A DNA stretch of 34,532 nt from Clostridium sp. CAG:411 (GCA_000437275.1 FR899741.1:116922-151453); one strand, 5' to 3'. Shown: positions 8,937-18,002, counted from the first letter of the stretch. Numbers and translations are program-made. The notes: generated from the letters alone by a model not told the origin.

Positions 8937-9812
8937 CTATCTCTGCGTTCCAACAAAAAACAATGCTACCGTTCCCGGACCAGCATGTGCACCGATTACA
9001 GGATCCAAAATCTGTATCAGCACTTCTTTTACTCCATATTTTTCTTTTAACTTTTGTTCCACATATTGCGCATCCTCCAAACAGTCACCATGACTAATAA
9101 AAACAGGAGTCTCTCCAGGATTTATCGCTGTTTCCTCAAATTTTTTCAATAATGCTTCCAAAGATTTCTTACGACCTCTGGTCTTTGACATATTGATTAG
9201 ATGTCCCTCATCATCCACATGAAGAACAGGTTTAATACTCAAAGCAGTACCAACTACTGCGGTTGCCGCAGAAATTCTTCCTCCACGCTTTAAGAAAAAT
9301 AAGTCATCTACTGTAAACCAATGGCATATGTGTAATCTATTTTCCATAATCCATTGATATACATCTTCTATCTGCACACCAGCTTTTCTCTGTTGGATCG
9401 CAAAATAGACCAGTAATCCCTGTCCCAACGCTGCCGCAAGTGTATCCACCGCTAAAATCTTTCTGTCTGGATACTCCTCTTTTAATTCCTCCATCGCAAT
9501 AGAAACGGATTGAAACGTTCCACTAAGCCCAGAAGAAAATCCAACATACAATACATCTTTTCCCTCTGCCAATAATGCTCCAATCTGCTCCTTTGCCAAT
9601 GCTGCATTTACCAGAGAGGTTCGTATTGGTTTCTTTTCACGCATCATTTTATAGAACTCAGATAAATCTGTTTTCTTGCCCGGTTCATAACTATAGTATT
9701 CTTTATCATCTACAAAAAAGCTTAAAGATAACACAAGAATGTCATTTTCCTCAATTATGTTTTCAGGCAAATTTGCCCCTGTATCTGTTACAATCGTAAA
9801 ATTCATTTTCAT
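8937..9812 (-). CDS. DegV family fatty acid-binding protein (FakB-like)
   Basis: 291 aa. DegV signatures: FTIVTDTGANLPENI at the N-terminus, a TSLVN segment near residue 66, FSSGLSGTFQS with the lipid-carboxylate-binding Ser, DTLAAALGQG, and GGRISAATAVVGTALSIKP. Family members (FakB) hold a fatty acid while the kinase FakA phosphorylates its carboxyl group to acyl phosphate for phospholipid synthesis. A FakA-like yloV lies in the same window at 18086-19756. Two ATGs are possible: 9812 (5 bases after GGAG) and 9806, which begins MNFTIVTD and is equally well placed. Divergent from tmcAL. Confidence 0.93.
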   Translation of the reverse strand: MKMNFTIVTDTGANLPENIIEENDILVLSLSFFVDDKEYYSYEPGKKTDLSEFYKMMREKKPIRTSLVNAALAKEQIGALLAEGKDVLYVGFSSGLSGTFQSVSIAMEELKEEYPDRKILAVDTLAAALGQGLLVYFAIQQRKAGVQIEDVYQWIMENRLHICHWFTVDDLFFLKRGGRISAATAVVGTALSIKPVLHVDDEGHLINMSKTRGRKKSLEALLKKFEETAINPGETPVFISHGDCLEDAQYVEQKLKEKYGVKEVLIQILDPVIGAHAGPGTVALFFVGTQR

Positions 9813-9851
9813 ACGCTCTCCTTATTTCATTCAAAATACTCCAAACACAAC

Positions 9852-9874
9852 TTTTATGTTGTGAAAACATAAAA
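9852..9874. repeat. 9-bp inverted repeat in the degV/tmcAL promoter region
   Basis: TTTTATGTT (9852-9860) and AACATAAAA (9866-9874) are exact reverse complements around GTGAA. It overlaps the -35 region of the tmcAL promoter, so it could be an operator. Confidence 0.5.
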
Positions 9875-9887
9875 TGCTGTATATAAT
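9859..9887 (+). promoter_or_regulatory. Promoter for tmcAL
   Basis: TTGTGA (9859-9864), 17-base spacer, perfect TATAAT (9882-9887). Predicted start near 9894, about 83 nt before the tmcAL ATG. It overlaps the opposing degV promoter. Confidence 0.65.
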
Positions 9888-9891
9888 CTAT

Positions 9892-9919
9892 ACTATAATA
9901 AAAAGCTATATTTCACAAC
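9892..9919 (-). promoter_or_regulatory. Promoter for degV
   Basis: On the minus strand TTGTGA (9914-9919), 16-base spacer, TATAGT (9892-9897). Its -35 hexamer is identical to that of the opposing tmcAL promoter. Predicted start near 9885, about 73 nt before degV. Confidence 0.5.
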
Positions 9920-9976
9920 ATTTTTTTAGATTTTTAACCGTATATTTATTGCGTGACACAAAAGGAGTTTTTAACT

Positions 9977-11203
9977 ATGAATACCATCGGCATTATCGCA
10001 GAGTACAATCCCTTTCACCAAGGACATGCTTATCAAATCCAAGAAGCAAAAAAGCAATTCCATGCGGACAATGTAGTTGTCCTTATGAGTGGAAATTATG
10101 TCCAACGCGGCACCCCTGCCATTACAGATAAGTATACACGCACCCGCATGGCACTTTCCGCAGGTGCTGATTTTGTATTCGAGCTTCCTGTTATTTATGC
10201 TACGTCCAGTGCAGAAAATTTTGCATTTGCAGGAGTATCCATACTAAATCGCCTTCCATTCATCAATGGAATTTCTTTTGGCTGTGAAACTCCTAATATA
10301 AATGACATAAAAGAAATCGCACTCCTTCTATGTCAGGAACCAGATACTTTCAAACAAGAATTGCAATTAGCACTAAAAAGCGGCATTTCCTACCCTGCTG
10401 CACGAAAAAAAGCGGTCTTATCTTACTGTCAAAAACAACAGACGATTTTCCAGACGGAAGATACGATAAGCAGCCTTCTATCCAATCCAAATAATATTTT
10501 AGCGATTGAATACCAAAAAGCTTTGTTTCGACAGCAATCTACCATTACACCTGTACCAATTTTACGAACAGGAAGCGCACATCACAGCGAAAACATTTCC
10601 AATGCGTTTCCCTCTGCTTCAGCTTTGAGAAAGGCATTCCTTACCAAAGACAATTTTTCTGAGATTGCAGAATACCTTCCAAATTGTGTCGTGCCTATCT
10701 TAGAAAAGCAGTATCAACACACCTTTCCAATTTCAGAAAATGATTTTTCCAGTCTGCTGTATTATAAGCTTTCTCAGGAAAACGATTATACAAAGTATTT
10801 GGATATTTCCGAAACGCTATCCAATAAAATCAAAAAATATTTATCCTATACTTGCGATTTTTCAGACTTTGCTATGACAATAAAGTCCAAAGATTTAGTA
10901 TATACACGCGTTTGCAGATGTCTGCTGCATATTTTGTTACATCTAACAAAACAAGATTTTATCGAGGAACCACCCTATGTTCGATTACTGGGATTTCGCA
11001 AAAATAAAAGTTTCCTTTTAGGACAGGAGACAAACATTCCCATCATCACTAAAGTTGCCAATTCCAAAAAACAATTGTCACCAGAAGCGTTTTCTTTATT
11101 TGAAAAAGACATTTTAGCAACACACCTCTATCATCATATCTGCTATGAAAAATATGGAACAATTCTAAAAACAGAGTACGAACAAGGTCCTGTTATCCTC
11201 TAA
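9977..11203 (+). CDS. tmcAL: tRNA(Met) cytidine acetate ligase TmcAL (YlbM)
   Basis: 408 aa, beginning MNTIGIIAEYNPFHQGHAYQ. The HxGH nucleotidyltransferase motif is at about residues 14-17, followed by VVLMSGNYVQRGTPAI and SFGCET. TmcAL uses ATP and acetate to make N4-acetylcytidine at the wobble position of elongator tRNA-Met, via acetyl-AMP. The frame extends 8 codons upstream, but the ATG at 9977 has AAAGGAG 9 bases before it and matches the family start. It is the only large plus-strand gene. In Bacillus the ylbM-ylbN-rpmF genes are adjacent; here the same three lie within 5.6 kb with pta-ackA and degV between. Confidence 0.94.
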   Translation: MNTIGIIAEYNPFHQGHAYQIQEAKKQFHADNVVVLMSGNYVQRGTPAITDKYTRTRMALSAGADFVFELPVIYATSSAENFAFAGVSILNRLPFINGISFGCETPNINDIKEIALLLCQEPDTFKQELQLALKSGISYPAARKKAVLSYCQKQQTIFQTEDTISSLLSNPNNILAIEYQKALFRQQSTITPVPILRTGSAHHSENISNAFPSASALRKAFLTKDNFSEIAEYLPNCVVPILEKQYQHTFPISENDFSSLLYYKLSQENDYTKYLDISETLSNKIKKYLSYTCDFSDFAMTIKSKDLVYTRVCRCLLHILLHLTKQDFIEEPPYVRLLGFRKNKSFLLGQETNIPIITKVANSKKQLSPEAFSLFEKDILATHLYHHICYEKYGTILKTEYEQGPVIL

Positions 11204-11210
11204 CAAATGC

Positions 11211-11244
11211 GGGTGAGTGTCACGTTAAAGCGTAGCACTCACCC
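11211..11244 (+). terminator. Hairpin terminator after tmcAL
   Basis: GGGTGAGTG (11211-11219) pairs perfectly with CACTCACCC (11236-11244); the inner ACG/CGT can also pair. The stem begins 8 bases past the tmcAL stop. The following TTATAATAAAT is a weak U-tract. It lies between the convergent tmcAL and pepF genes, so it may block both. Confidence 0.65.
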
Positions 11245-11342
11245 TTATAATAAATCTATAGACAATTGAACAACAGGTTTCTTTCTACTGCATTTGTCAA
11301 CCACTCTATAAACTTAAAAATCCACAAAATGCCTTTCCTGTA

Positions 11343-13160
11343 TTACAATAATTCTTCTATTTCATCTAACAACTGTTCAAATACCTGTAAAGCAGACTGT
11401 ACGGATTCCTTTTTGCTCATATCTACTCCCGCTCCTTTTAATAAGTCAATCGGGTCTTTTGAACCGCCACCACGCAAAAATTTATTTACATAATCGTCTA
11501 CTGCCGACTTTCCTTCTTTTAAAATTTTAGAGGACAATGCAATGGCTGCTGAATACCCTGTTGCATACTGGTACACATAAAACGAATTATAAAAATGTGG
11601 AATACGCGCCCATTCTAAGTCAATTTCTTTATCAATCACAGTCTCGTCTCCAAAATAATCTACATTTAACTGATGATACATTTCGGAAAGATTTTGTGCC
11701 GTAAGGGCTTCCCCGTTTTCTGCCATCTCATGTGCCTTCCACTCAAATTCGGCAAACATAGTTTGTCTAAATAAGGTAGTACGGAACTGTTCTAAATGAT
11801 AATTTAGCAAATATGCCCGTTCTTTTTTGTCACTGGTCTTTTCCAGTAAATCGTGAATCAATAATGCCTCATTACATGTAGATGCCACTTCTGCCACAAA
11901 GATTTCATAATCTGCACAAATATATGGCTGGGAAGAATTAGAATAATAGGAATGCAACGAATGTCCCATTTCATGTGCTAATGTAAATACACTGTTTAAA
12001 TCATTCTGATGATTTAGCAGCACGTAAGGGTGTGTACCATATGATCCCCATGAATATGCACCACTTCGCTTCCCTTTATTTTCATATACATCGATCCAGC
12101 GACTATCAAATCCCTTTTTCAATAATTTTTGGTATACTTCTCCCATAGGAGCCAGACCTTCCAATACCATTTCTTTCGCCTGCTCAAAAGAAATTTCCTT
12201 CTTTTTCTCTTCAACCATTGGCACATACACATCATACAAATGCAATTCGTCCAAATGTAATGCTTTTTTTCTAATCTTCATATAGCGATGCAACAATGAC
12301 AAGTTTTCCCGTACCACCTGTACCAAATTTTGATACACTGCAATAGGAATATTACTTTCATCCAAAGCCATCGCCAAAGAAGATGCATATTTTCTTGTTT
12401 TAGCTATAAAAATATCTTTCTTCACATTGGCAGAATAGGTTGCCGCAAGCGTATTTTCAAATTCCTTATATTTACTATACAATCCTTCAAATGCATCTTT
12501 TCGCACTCTTCTATCCTGATTTTGTAACAAAGCACTAAAGCGTCCATGCGTAATTGCTACTTCTTCCTTGTCTTCGTTCAAAATCGTTGGAAAAGATATA
12601 TCTGCATTGTTAAACATAGAAAATATCGTATCGGAGGAATTTAATACATCTCTTGCACTTGCTAAAAGCTCCTCCATCTCTGCTGACAATCTATGCTCTT
12701 TTTGTCGCAGAATTTCTCCAAAAAATCTTTCATATCCTGCACGATCTTCCTCGTTTACCATTTCTAAAAATGCAGTGTATACGGCTTGAAACTGTTCCTC
12801 GGAAGCTTCTAAAATTTCTGGTTGAAAAAAAGATACTGCACTCTGATACTGCATCATCAACGTATCTGCACGGTCTGATAACTCCTGATATTTCGCATTG
12901 GCTGTATCCTGATGGTATTTTTGATGTGCATAAACATAAACCTTTCCAAACAAAATCCCAGTCTTTACATATAAATTCATAAAGTCAAATAATTTTTTTC
13001 CACTCTCGGTTACCGTACCCTTCCATTGTTTTAATGCATCACAGGAAGAAAACACCTCTTTATATGCCTTTTCCCATAATTCATCACTGGCAAATATATC
13101 TTCTAACTTCCAGGTATCCTCTACTTTTAATTCGCTTCTTTCTAACACTTGTTGTGCCAT
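11343..13160 (-). CDS. pepF: Oligoendopeptidase F (M3 family metallopeptidase)
   Basis: 605 aa, normal PepF length. The zinc site is HEMGHSLHSYYS (HExxH with the two His and catalytic Glu), followed by YEIFVAEVASTCNEALL, which supplies the third zinc ligand Glu, and downstream HFYNSFYVYQYATGYSAA for substrate binding. It begins MAQQVLERSELKVEDTWKLEDIF, a typical PepF N-terminus, with GAAAGGAG before the ATG at 13160. It is a cytoplasmic zinc endopeptidase that cleaves peptides of roughly 7-17 residues. No signal peptide. It is a single gene with its own promoter. Confidence 0.96.
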   Translation of the reverse strand: MAQQVLERSELKVEDTWKLEDIFASDELWEKAYKEVFSSCDALKQWKGTVTESGKKLFDFMNLYVKTGILFGKVYVYAHQKYHQDTANAKYQELSDRADTLMMQYQSAVSFFQPEILEASEEQFQAVYTAFLEMVNEEDRAGYERFFGEILRQKEHRLSAEMEELLASARDVLNSSDTIFSMFNNADISFPTILNEDKEEVAITHGRFSALLQNQDRRVRKDAFEGLYSKYKEFENTLAATYSANVKKDIFIAKTRKYASSLAMALDESNIPIAVYQNLVQVVRENLSLLHRYMKIRKKALHLDELHLYDVYVPMVEEKKKEISFEQAKEMVLEGLAPMGEVYQKLLKKGFDSRWIDVYENKGKRSGAYSWGSYGTHPYVLLNHQNDLNSVFTLAHEMGHSLHSYYSNSSQPYICADYEIFVAEVASTCNEALLIHDLLEKTSDKKERAYLLNYHLEQFRTTLFRQTMFAEFEWKAHEMAENGEALTAQNLSEMYHQLNVDYFGDETVIDKEIDLEWARIPHFYNSFYVYQYATGYSAAIALSSKILKEGKSAVDDYVNKFLRGGGSKDPIDLLKGAGVDMSKKESVQSALQVFEQLLDEIEELL

Positions 13161-13306
13161 CTTAATGCTCCTTTCTAATCACCAAAAATAGCTCTTTGCC
13201 AAACTATTATTCTCTTATTTTTTATGCAAATACCGCTATATTTATAAGCTATTCTGACCCATTTTCTTCCATTTCATTCGCATTTTAACATTTTTCAAAC
13301 ACTATC

Positions 13307-13335
13307 ATTATACAAAAAAGAATCCCCTATAACAA
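13307..13335 (-). promoter_or_regulatory. Promoter for pepF, overlapping the nfnB terminator
   Basis: On the minus strand TTGTTA (13330-13335), 17-base spacer, perfect TATAAT (13307-13312). The -35 box and most of the spacer lie inside the terminator hairpin of the preceding nfn operon. Predicted start near 13300, giving a leader of about 140 nt. Confidence 0.65.
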
Positions 13336-13357
13336 GAGTTGCTATAAGGGATTCTTT
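13314..13357 (-). terminator. Rho-independent terminator after nfnB
   Basis: On the minus strand AAAGAATCCCTTATAGCAA pairs with TTGTTATAGGGGATTCTTT (small irregularities) across a short CTC-containing loop and ends in a U-tract. It lies about 20 bases past the nfnB stop. Confidence 0.88.
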
Positions 13358-13377
13358 CTCTATATGCTACAAACATT

Positions 13378-14772
13378 CTATTTACTTAAATATTCATCAA
13401 TACCCTGTGCAGCAGATTTACCTGCTCCCATTGCAAGAATTACAGTTGCCGCACCAGTAACTGCATCTCCACCTGCATAGACACCATTCTTTGTTGTCTC
13501 TCCATTTTCTTCCTTGGCAACAATACAGCCCCACTTATTTATATCAAGACCATCTGTTGTAGAAGAAATCAATGGGTTTGGACTTGTTCCTAAAGACATG
13601 ATAACAGTATCAACGTCTAAGACATATTCAGAACCTTCCACTTCAATTGGTCTTCTTCTTCCAGATGCATCTGGTTCACCCAGTTCCATCTTAACAACCT
13701 TCATACCACTGACATGTCCGTTATCGTCCACAAGGATTTCCTTTGGATTTCTTAATAAGTCAAAGATAATTCCTTCCTCTTTTGCATGGTGTACTTCTTC
13801 CACACGAGCAGGAAGTTCTTCTTCACTACGACGATATACAACATGTACTTCTGCACCAAGACGAAGTGCTGTTCTGGCAGCATCCATGGCAACATTTCCA
13901 CCACCGACAACCGCAACTTTTTTACCACCTGCAATTGGAGTTGCATAGCTATCATCAAATGCCTTCATCAAATTACTTCTTGTTAAATATTCATTTGCAG
14001 AGAATACTCCATTTGCATTTTCTCCTGGAATACCCATAAACTTAGGAAGACCAGCACCTGATCCGATAAATACCGCATCAAATCCTTCCTCTTCTAATAA
14101 TTCATCAACGGTAGTAGCCTTACCAATTACCACATTTGTCTCTATTTTAACGCCAAGCTTCTTCACGTTTTCCACTTCAGCAGCTACTACTGTGCTCTTT
14201 GGAAGACGAAATTCTGGTATACCGTAAGATAATACTCCACCTGCTTCATGCAATGCTTCAAAAATAGTAACGTCATAACCTTTCTTTGCTAAGTCTCCTG
14301 CACAAGTAAGACCAGCAGGGCCAGAACCGATGACAGCAACTTTCTTGCCTTTCTTTTCTGCATCTGCCTTTGGTGTAACACCGTTTTCTCTTGCCCAGTC
14401 AGCAACAAAACGTTCCAACTTACCAATAGAAACTGCCTCACCCTTAATTCCACGCACACATTTGCATTCGCACTGTGACTCCTGTGGGCAAACACGTCCA
14501 CAAACGGCTGGAAGTGCAGAATAATTGCTGATTACATCGTATGCTTCTTCTAGATTTCCTTCTTCTACCTGCTTGATAAATCCTGGAATATCGATATTTA
14601 CTGGACATCCAGTAACACATCTAGCATTTTTACAATTCAAACAACGAGAAGCCTCTGCTTGTGCTTCTTCTAAATTATATCCTAAACAAACTTCTTCAAA
14701 GTTTGTAGCTCTCACTTTTGGTTCCTGTTCTCTAACAGGAATTCTCTTCATAACATCTACTTCAATTGCCAT
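13378..14772 (-). CDS. nfnB: NfnB-type NADPH-binding subunit of the ferredoxin-NAD(P) transhydrogenase (glutamate synthase small-subunit family)
   Basis: 464 aa. N-terminal cysteines CLNCKNARCVTGCP (about residues 45-58) and CGRVCPQESQCECKC (about 90-104) hold two [4Fe-4S] clusters. FAD-binding GSGPAGLTCAGDLAKKG and NADPH-binding VVGGGNVAMDAARTALRLG follow, ending with GDAVTGAATVILAMGAGKSA. The ATG at 14772 has AAGGAG at good spacing; the frame opens 7 codons earlier. Directly downstream of nfnA, the pair matches NfnAB, which couples NADH and reduced ferredoxin oxidation to NADPH formation by flavin-based electron bifurcation. No glutamate synthase large subunit is adjacent, which argues against a plain GltD role. 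Sulfide dehydrogenase SudAB is homologous and cannot be excluded by sequence alone. Confidence 0.9.
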   Translation of the reverse strand: MAIEVDVMKRIPVREQEPKVRATNFEEVCLGYNLEEAQAEASRCLNCKNARCVTGCPVNIDIPGFIKQVEEGNLEEAYDVISNYSALPAVCGRVCPQESQCECKCVRGIKGEAVSIGKLERFVADWARENGVTPKADAEKKGKKVAVIGSGPAGLTCAGDLAKKGYDVTIFEALHEAGGVLSYGIPEFRLPKSTVVAAEVENVKKLGVKIETNVVIGKATTVDELLEEEGFDAVFIGSGAGLPKFMGIPGENANGVFSANEYLTRSNLMKAFDDSYATPIAGGKKVAVVGGGNVAMDAARTALRLGAEVHVVYRRSEEELPARVEEVHHAKEEGIIFDLLRNPKEILVDDNGHVSGMKVVKMELGEPDASGRRRPIEVEGSEYVLDVDTVIMSLGTSPNPLISSTTDGLDINKWGCIVAKEENGETTKNGVYAGGDAVTGAATVILAMGAGKSAAQGIDEYLSK

Positions 14773-14805
14773 TTTAATCTCCTTTCTGTCCACACACCTT
14801 GCAGA

Positions 14806-15693
14806 TTAGTTTCCGCTACAACCACAACCACCGTTTTTATGTGTGTCACCTTCCTGAAGTTTAAGCATAGCTCTTCCTTCTTCACTCTTGTACATCTGCT
14901 GTCTCTTCATTGCCTGATCAAAATCAACCAAATGACCATCAAATTCTGGTCCGTCTACACATGCAAACTTCACTTCGTCACCAACAGTAAGACGACATGC
15001 ACCGCACATACCAGTTCCGTCTACCATAATTGGATTCATGCTGACAATTGTAGGAATGTCTAATTCCTTTGTCAATAAACAAACAAATTTCATCATGATA
15101 ACAGGTCCGATTGCAATTACCAAATCATAAGACTTACTTTGATTATTAATCAAGTCCTTAATCTGGTCATTTACATTTCCCTTAAAACCATAAGAACCAT
15201 CGTCTGTACATACGTATGTATTCTTAGCTACCTGTCTCATCTCATCTTCAAGAATAATCAAATCTTTATTTCTTGCACCAATAATGCAGTCTACATCATA
15301 ACCCTGCTGCTTCATCCATTTTACCTGTGGATATACTGGAGCAGTACCAACACCACCTGCAACAAATAAAATCTTCTTTTTCTTTAATTCTTCCGGATCT
15401 TCGTCAATCAATTCTGATTTACAACCCAAAGGACCTACAAAATCACGGAAACACTGTCCTTCTTCATACTGTGCCATCTCAGTTGTAGATGCACCAACTG
15501 TTTGAAAAACAATGGTAACCGTTCCTTGTTCACGGTTATAATCACAGACTGTCAAAGGGATTCTCTCGCCTTTCTCGTCCATTTTAACAATTACAAACTG
15601 TCCAGGATAGCAATGTTTGGCTACTCTGGGTGCTTCTATGTCCATTAAGACGATATTATTCGCCAACGCTCTTTTTTTAACAATCTTATACAT
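14806..15693 (-). CDS. nfnA: NfnA-type ferredoxin-NAD(P) reductase subunit
   Basis: 295 aa of the dihydroorotate dehydrogenase electron-transfer/ferredoxin reductase fold. FAD motif RIPLTVCDYN near residue 45; FVGPLGCKSE; NAD-binding LFVAGGVGTAPVYPQVKWM near 110-130. The iron-sulfur segment MVDGTGMCGACRLTVGDEVK followed by FACVDGPEFDGH has three Cys plus a nearby Asp, fitting the three-Cys, one-Asp [2Fe-2S] site described for NfnA. The C-terminus carries a Cys-Gly tail, GGCGCSGN. The ATG at 15693 lies 7 bases after GGAGG; a TTG one codon earlier is too close. It is the first gene of the nfnA-nfnB operon, 33 bp from nfnB. Confidence 0.9.
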   Translation of the reverse strand: MYKIVKKRALANNIVLMDIEAPRVAKHCYPGQFVIVKMDEKGERIPLTVCDYNREQGTVTIVFQTVGASTTEMAQYEEGQCFRDFVGPLGCKSELIDEDPEELKKKKILFVAGGVGTAPVYPQVKWMKQQGYDVDCIIGARNKDLIILEDEMRQVAKNTYVCTDDGSYGFKGNVNDQIKDLINNQSKSYDLVIAIGPVIMMKFVCLLTKELDIPTIVSMNPIMVDGTGMCGACRLTVGDEVKFACVDGPEFDGHLVDFDQAMKRQQMYKSEEGRAMLKLQEGDTHKNGGCGCSGN

Positions 15694-15786
15694 CAATATA
15701 CCTCCATCTTTCCACTTGTATATAGCTGTTTTCCACTCGTTTTCGTTTCACGGCCAAAAACGATAAAATTTTGCAATATAAGTGAC

Positions 15787-15815
15787 ATTATAACCCATTT
15801 TTTTTTAAAAGTCTA
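15787..15815 (-). promoter_or_regulatory. Sigma-A promoter for nfnA-nfnB
   Basis: On the minus strand TAGACT (15810-15815), 17-base A/T-rich spacer, perfect TATAAT (15787-15792). Predicted start near 15780, giving an 87-nt leader. It lies in the 269-bp gap after recG; the rest of the gap holds only short imperfect stems. Confidence 0.7.
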
Positions 15816-15962
15816 GGCAATTAATGGCAATTTTTACTTTTCTATCGTTTTTATCTTCCGTTAAAGCCTTGTATTGACAGGCTTGCAATAAATTTGCAAA
15901 CAAAAATTCCAGTATATTCCATGACACTTTCATGTCATTTTTGCAGACTTCTACTCGCATTT

Positions 15963-18002
15963 TTACAAACTTAACTCGTCTGTGTATCTATATAATTTTT
16001 CTCGCAAGCGCTCATATTTTTTGTAGATTTGAATCAATTCTCCTTCAGAAACCTCCTTAGCAGCCTCATATGCCTCTTTTAAAATATGCGAATCCTGAAA
16101 TACATCTGCCATTTTAAATTCTAGCAATCCACTCTGCCGTATTCCAAACAAGTCTCCCGGTCCACGAAGTTTCAAATCCTGCTCTGCAATCAAAAAACCA
16201 TCATTTGATTTTCCCATAATCTCCATACGTTTTTTTGTTTCCTTGCTCTCATGACCTGTCATAAAAATGCAATAGGACTGATATTTTCCACGTCCAACTC
16301 GACCACGTAACTGGTGAAGCTGTGCAAGACCAAACCTCTCACAATTTTCGATCAACATGACCGTTGCGTTGGGAACATTAATTCCTACTTCTACTACAGT
16401 TGTAGAAACTAATACCTGTATCTCTCCTGCTGCAAAGCGCTCCATAATAGCATTCTTTTCCTTCGGTTTCATCTTGCCATGTAAATATTCAATTTGGATA
16501 CTCATAGGAAGGACACTACGCAATTGCTCTGTATAATCAATTACATTTTCAGCCTCCATATTTTCGCTTTCCTCTACCATCGGACAAATCACATAAGCCT
16601 GTCTGCCCTCACGTACCTGCTTATCAATAAATGCATAGGCATTGGGACGATAACCAGTATTCACCACGCAATTTTTAATCGGAAGACGATTTCCCGGTAA
16701 TTCATCAATCACCGTCAAATCCAAATCGCCGTATAAAATAATCGCCAAGGTTCTCGGAATCGGTGTGGCACTCATAACTAATATATGTGCTTCATTGCCT
16801 TTTCCTGCAAAATTTTCTCGCTGTTTTACCCCAAATCGGTGTTGTTCATCCGTAATAACAAGCGACAAATCGGCATATTCTACCTTTTCCTGTATTAACG
16901 CATGTGTACCTATCACAATATCAATTTCATGCTCTTTAAGCGCTTTATATACCTCACGCTTCTCCTTGGCCGTCATGGAACCAACTAAAAGAGCAATCCG
17001 AATCCCAAAAGGAGATAACATTTCCTGAAAACTTTCTAAATGTTGCTTTGCCAATACCTCGGTAGGTACCATAATAGCTCCCTGATGTCCATTTTTTGCA
17101 TTAAAAAGAAGGGCAAGTATTGCTATAATTGTCTTACCAGAACCTACATCTCCCTGGATCAGGCGATTCATAATGCCTTCTCCCATCAAATCGTTCTGAA
17201 CCTGCTCCCAGGCTCGAAGCTGCGCTTTCGTTAGTTTATAAGGCAAGGATTCTAGTAACTGCTCACACTCCTTTACAGCCTTCATCTTATATGCGTTTTT
17301 TCGTTTTTCCTTTTTCTCTTTTAGCTGGTTTAATGCCATTACAAATAAAAAAAACTCATCAAATACAATTCTTCTTCTGGCATCTATCATTTCTTCTTTA
17401 TTTTTCGGGAAATGGATCCCTCGCAATGCCTTTTTACGCTCTATTAAATGATACTTTTTACGCAAATCTACAGGCAGATAATCCGTTTGTATCTCCCCTT
17501 CCTTCAACACATAGGCAATTGCTTTGCTGATGGCATGATTGCTTAAACCAGCCGTTAAAGAGTATACAGGCTGCAATTTGTTTAAATTATTATAAAACTG
17601 TTCTTTTGTGAGCATTTGTGGTTGTTCTATCACCAATACCCCGTTTTTTCGTATTACTTTTCCTCGAAAAATGTAACGTGTCCCAGAATGCAGGGAAGAC
17701 ATAACAAAGGGCATATTAAACCAAGTAAGTCTCACAATTCCGGTTCCATCCTGGATGCTACAAGATAAAATTTTTAATTTTCTAACCTTTCGCATTTTAG
17801 GAAGGCTATCCAACACACCTTCTACTGCACAAACTTCCCCTTCTACCAACTCTCTAATCGGGCAAATAGGCTTATATACGTCATAATTTCTCGGATAATG
17901 CTCTAATAAGTCACCCACTGCATTAATATTTAATTTTTGATACTTCTGTTGTGCCTTCTCTCCAATTCCCTTTATGGAAAGAAGGGAGTCTGTTTCCCTC
18001 AC
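15963..18002 (-). CDS. recG: ATP-dependent DNA helicase RecG
   Basis: 679 aa, normal length. An N-terminal helix-hairpin-helix (LLSIKGIGEKAQQKY) and OB-fold wedge domain are followed by helicase motifs: I (QGDVGSGKT), II (DEQHRFG), III (MSATPIPRT), V (VVEVGINVPNATVM), VI (QLRGRVGRG), and the RecG-specific tail DGFLIAEQDLKLRGPGDLFG. It remodels stalled forks and branched DNA. The start is a GTG at 18002 (MRETDSLLSIKG), preceded by AAAGGAG about 9 bases away. It is the last gene of the yloU-yloV-recG set, but a terminator-like hairpin stands immediately before its ribosome site. Confidence 0.97.
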   Translation of the reverse strand: MRETDSLLSIKGIGEKAQQKYQKLNINAVGDLLEHYPRNYDVYKPICPIRELVEGEVCAVEGVLDSLPKMRKVRKLKILSCSIQDGTGIVRLTWFNMPFVMSSLHSGTRYIFRGKVIRKNGVLVIEQPQMLTKEQFYNNLNKLQPVYSLTAGLSNHAISKAIAYVLKEGEIQTDYLPVDLRKKYHLIERKKALRGIHFPKNKEEMIDARRRIVFDEFFLFVMALNQLKEKKEKRKNAYKMKAVKECEQLLESLPYKLTKAQLRAWEQVQNDLMGEGIMNRLIQGDVGSGKTIIAILALLFNAKNGHQGAIMVPTEVLAKQHLESFQEMLSPFGIRIALLVGSMTAKEKREVYKALKEHEIDIVIGTHALIQEKVEYADLSLVITDEQHRFGVKQRENFAGKGNEAHILVMSATPIPRTLAIILYGDLDLTVIDELPGNRLPIKNCVVNTGYRPNAYAFIDKQVREGRQAYVICPMVEESENMEAENVIDYTEQLRSVLPMSIQIEYLHGKMKPKEKNAIMERFAAGEIQVLVSTTVVEVGINVPNATVMLIENCERFGLAQLHQLRGRVGRGKYQSYCIFMTGHESKETKKRMEIMGKSNDGFLIAEQDLKLRGPGDLFGIRQSGLLEFKMADVFQDSHILKEAYEAAKEVSEGELIQIYKKYERLREKLYRYTDELSL

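Noticed and set aside
9859..9921. Redox-regulator Rex operator
   Set aside because: The half-site TTGTGAA is present twice but the two are about 40 bases apart, not in the compact TTGTGAA-N4-TTCACAA form.
13514..14809. Several long open frames on both strands across nfnB
   Set aside because: They overlap a gene with clear motifs, encode low-complexity or His/Cys-rich products and lack ribosome sites; they are shadows of the coding frame.
15840..15960. Terminator after recG
   Set aside because: Only 6-bp stems (ATGACA/TGTCAT, TTGCAA/TTGCAA, AAGCCT/AGGCTT) without a U-tract; not convincing.
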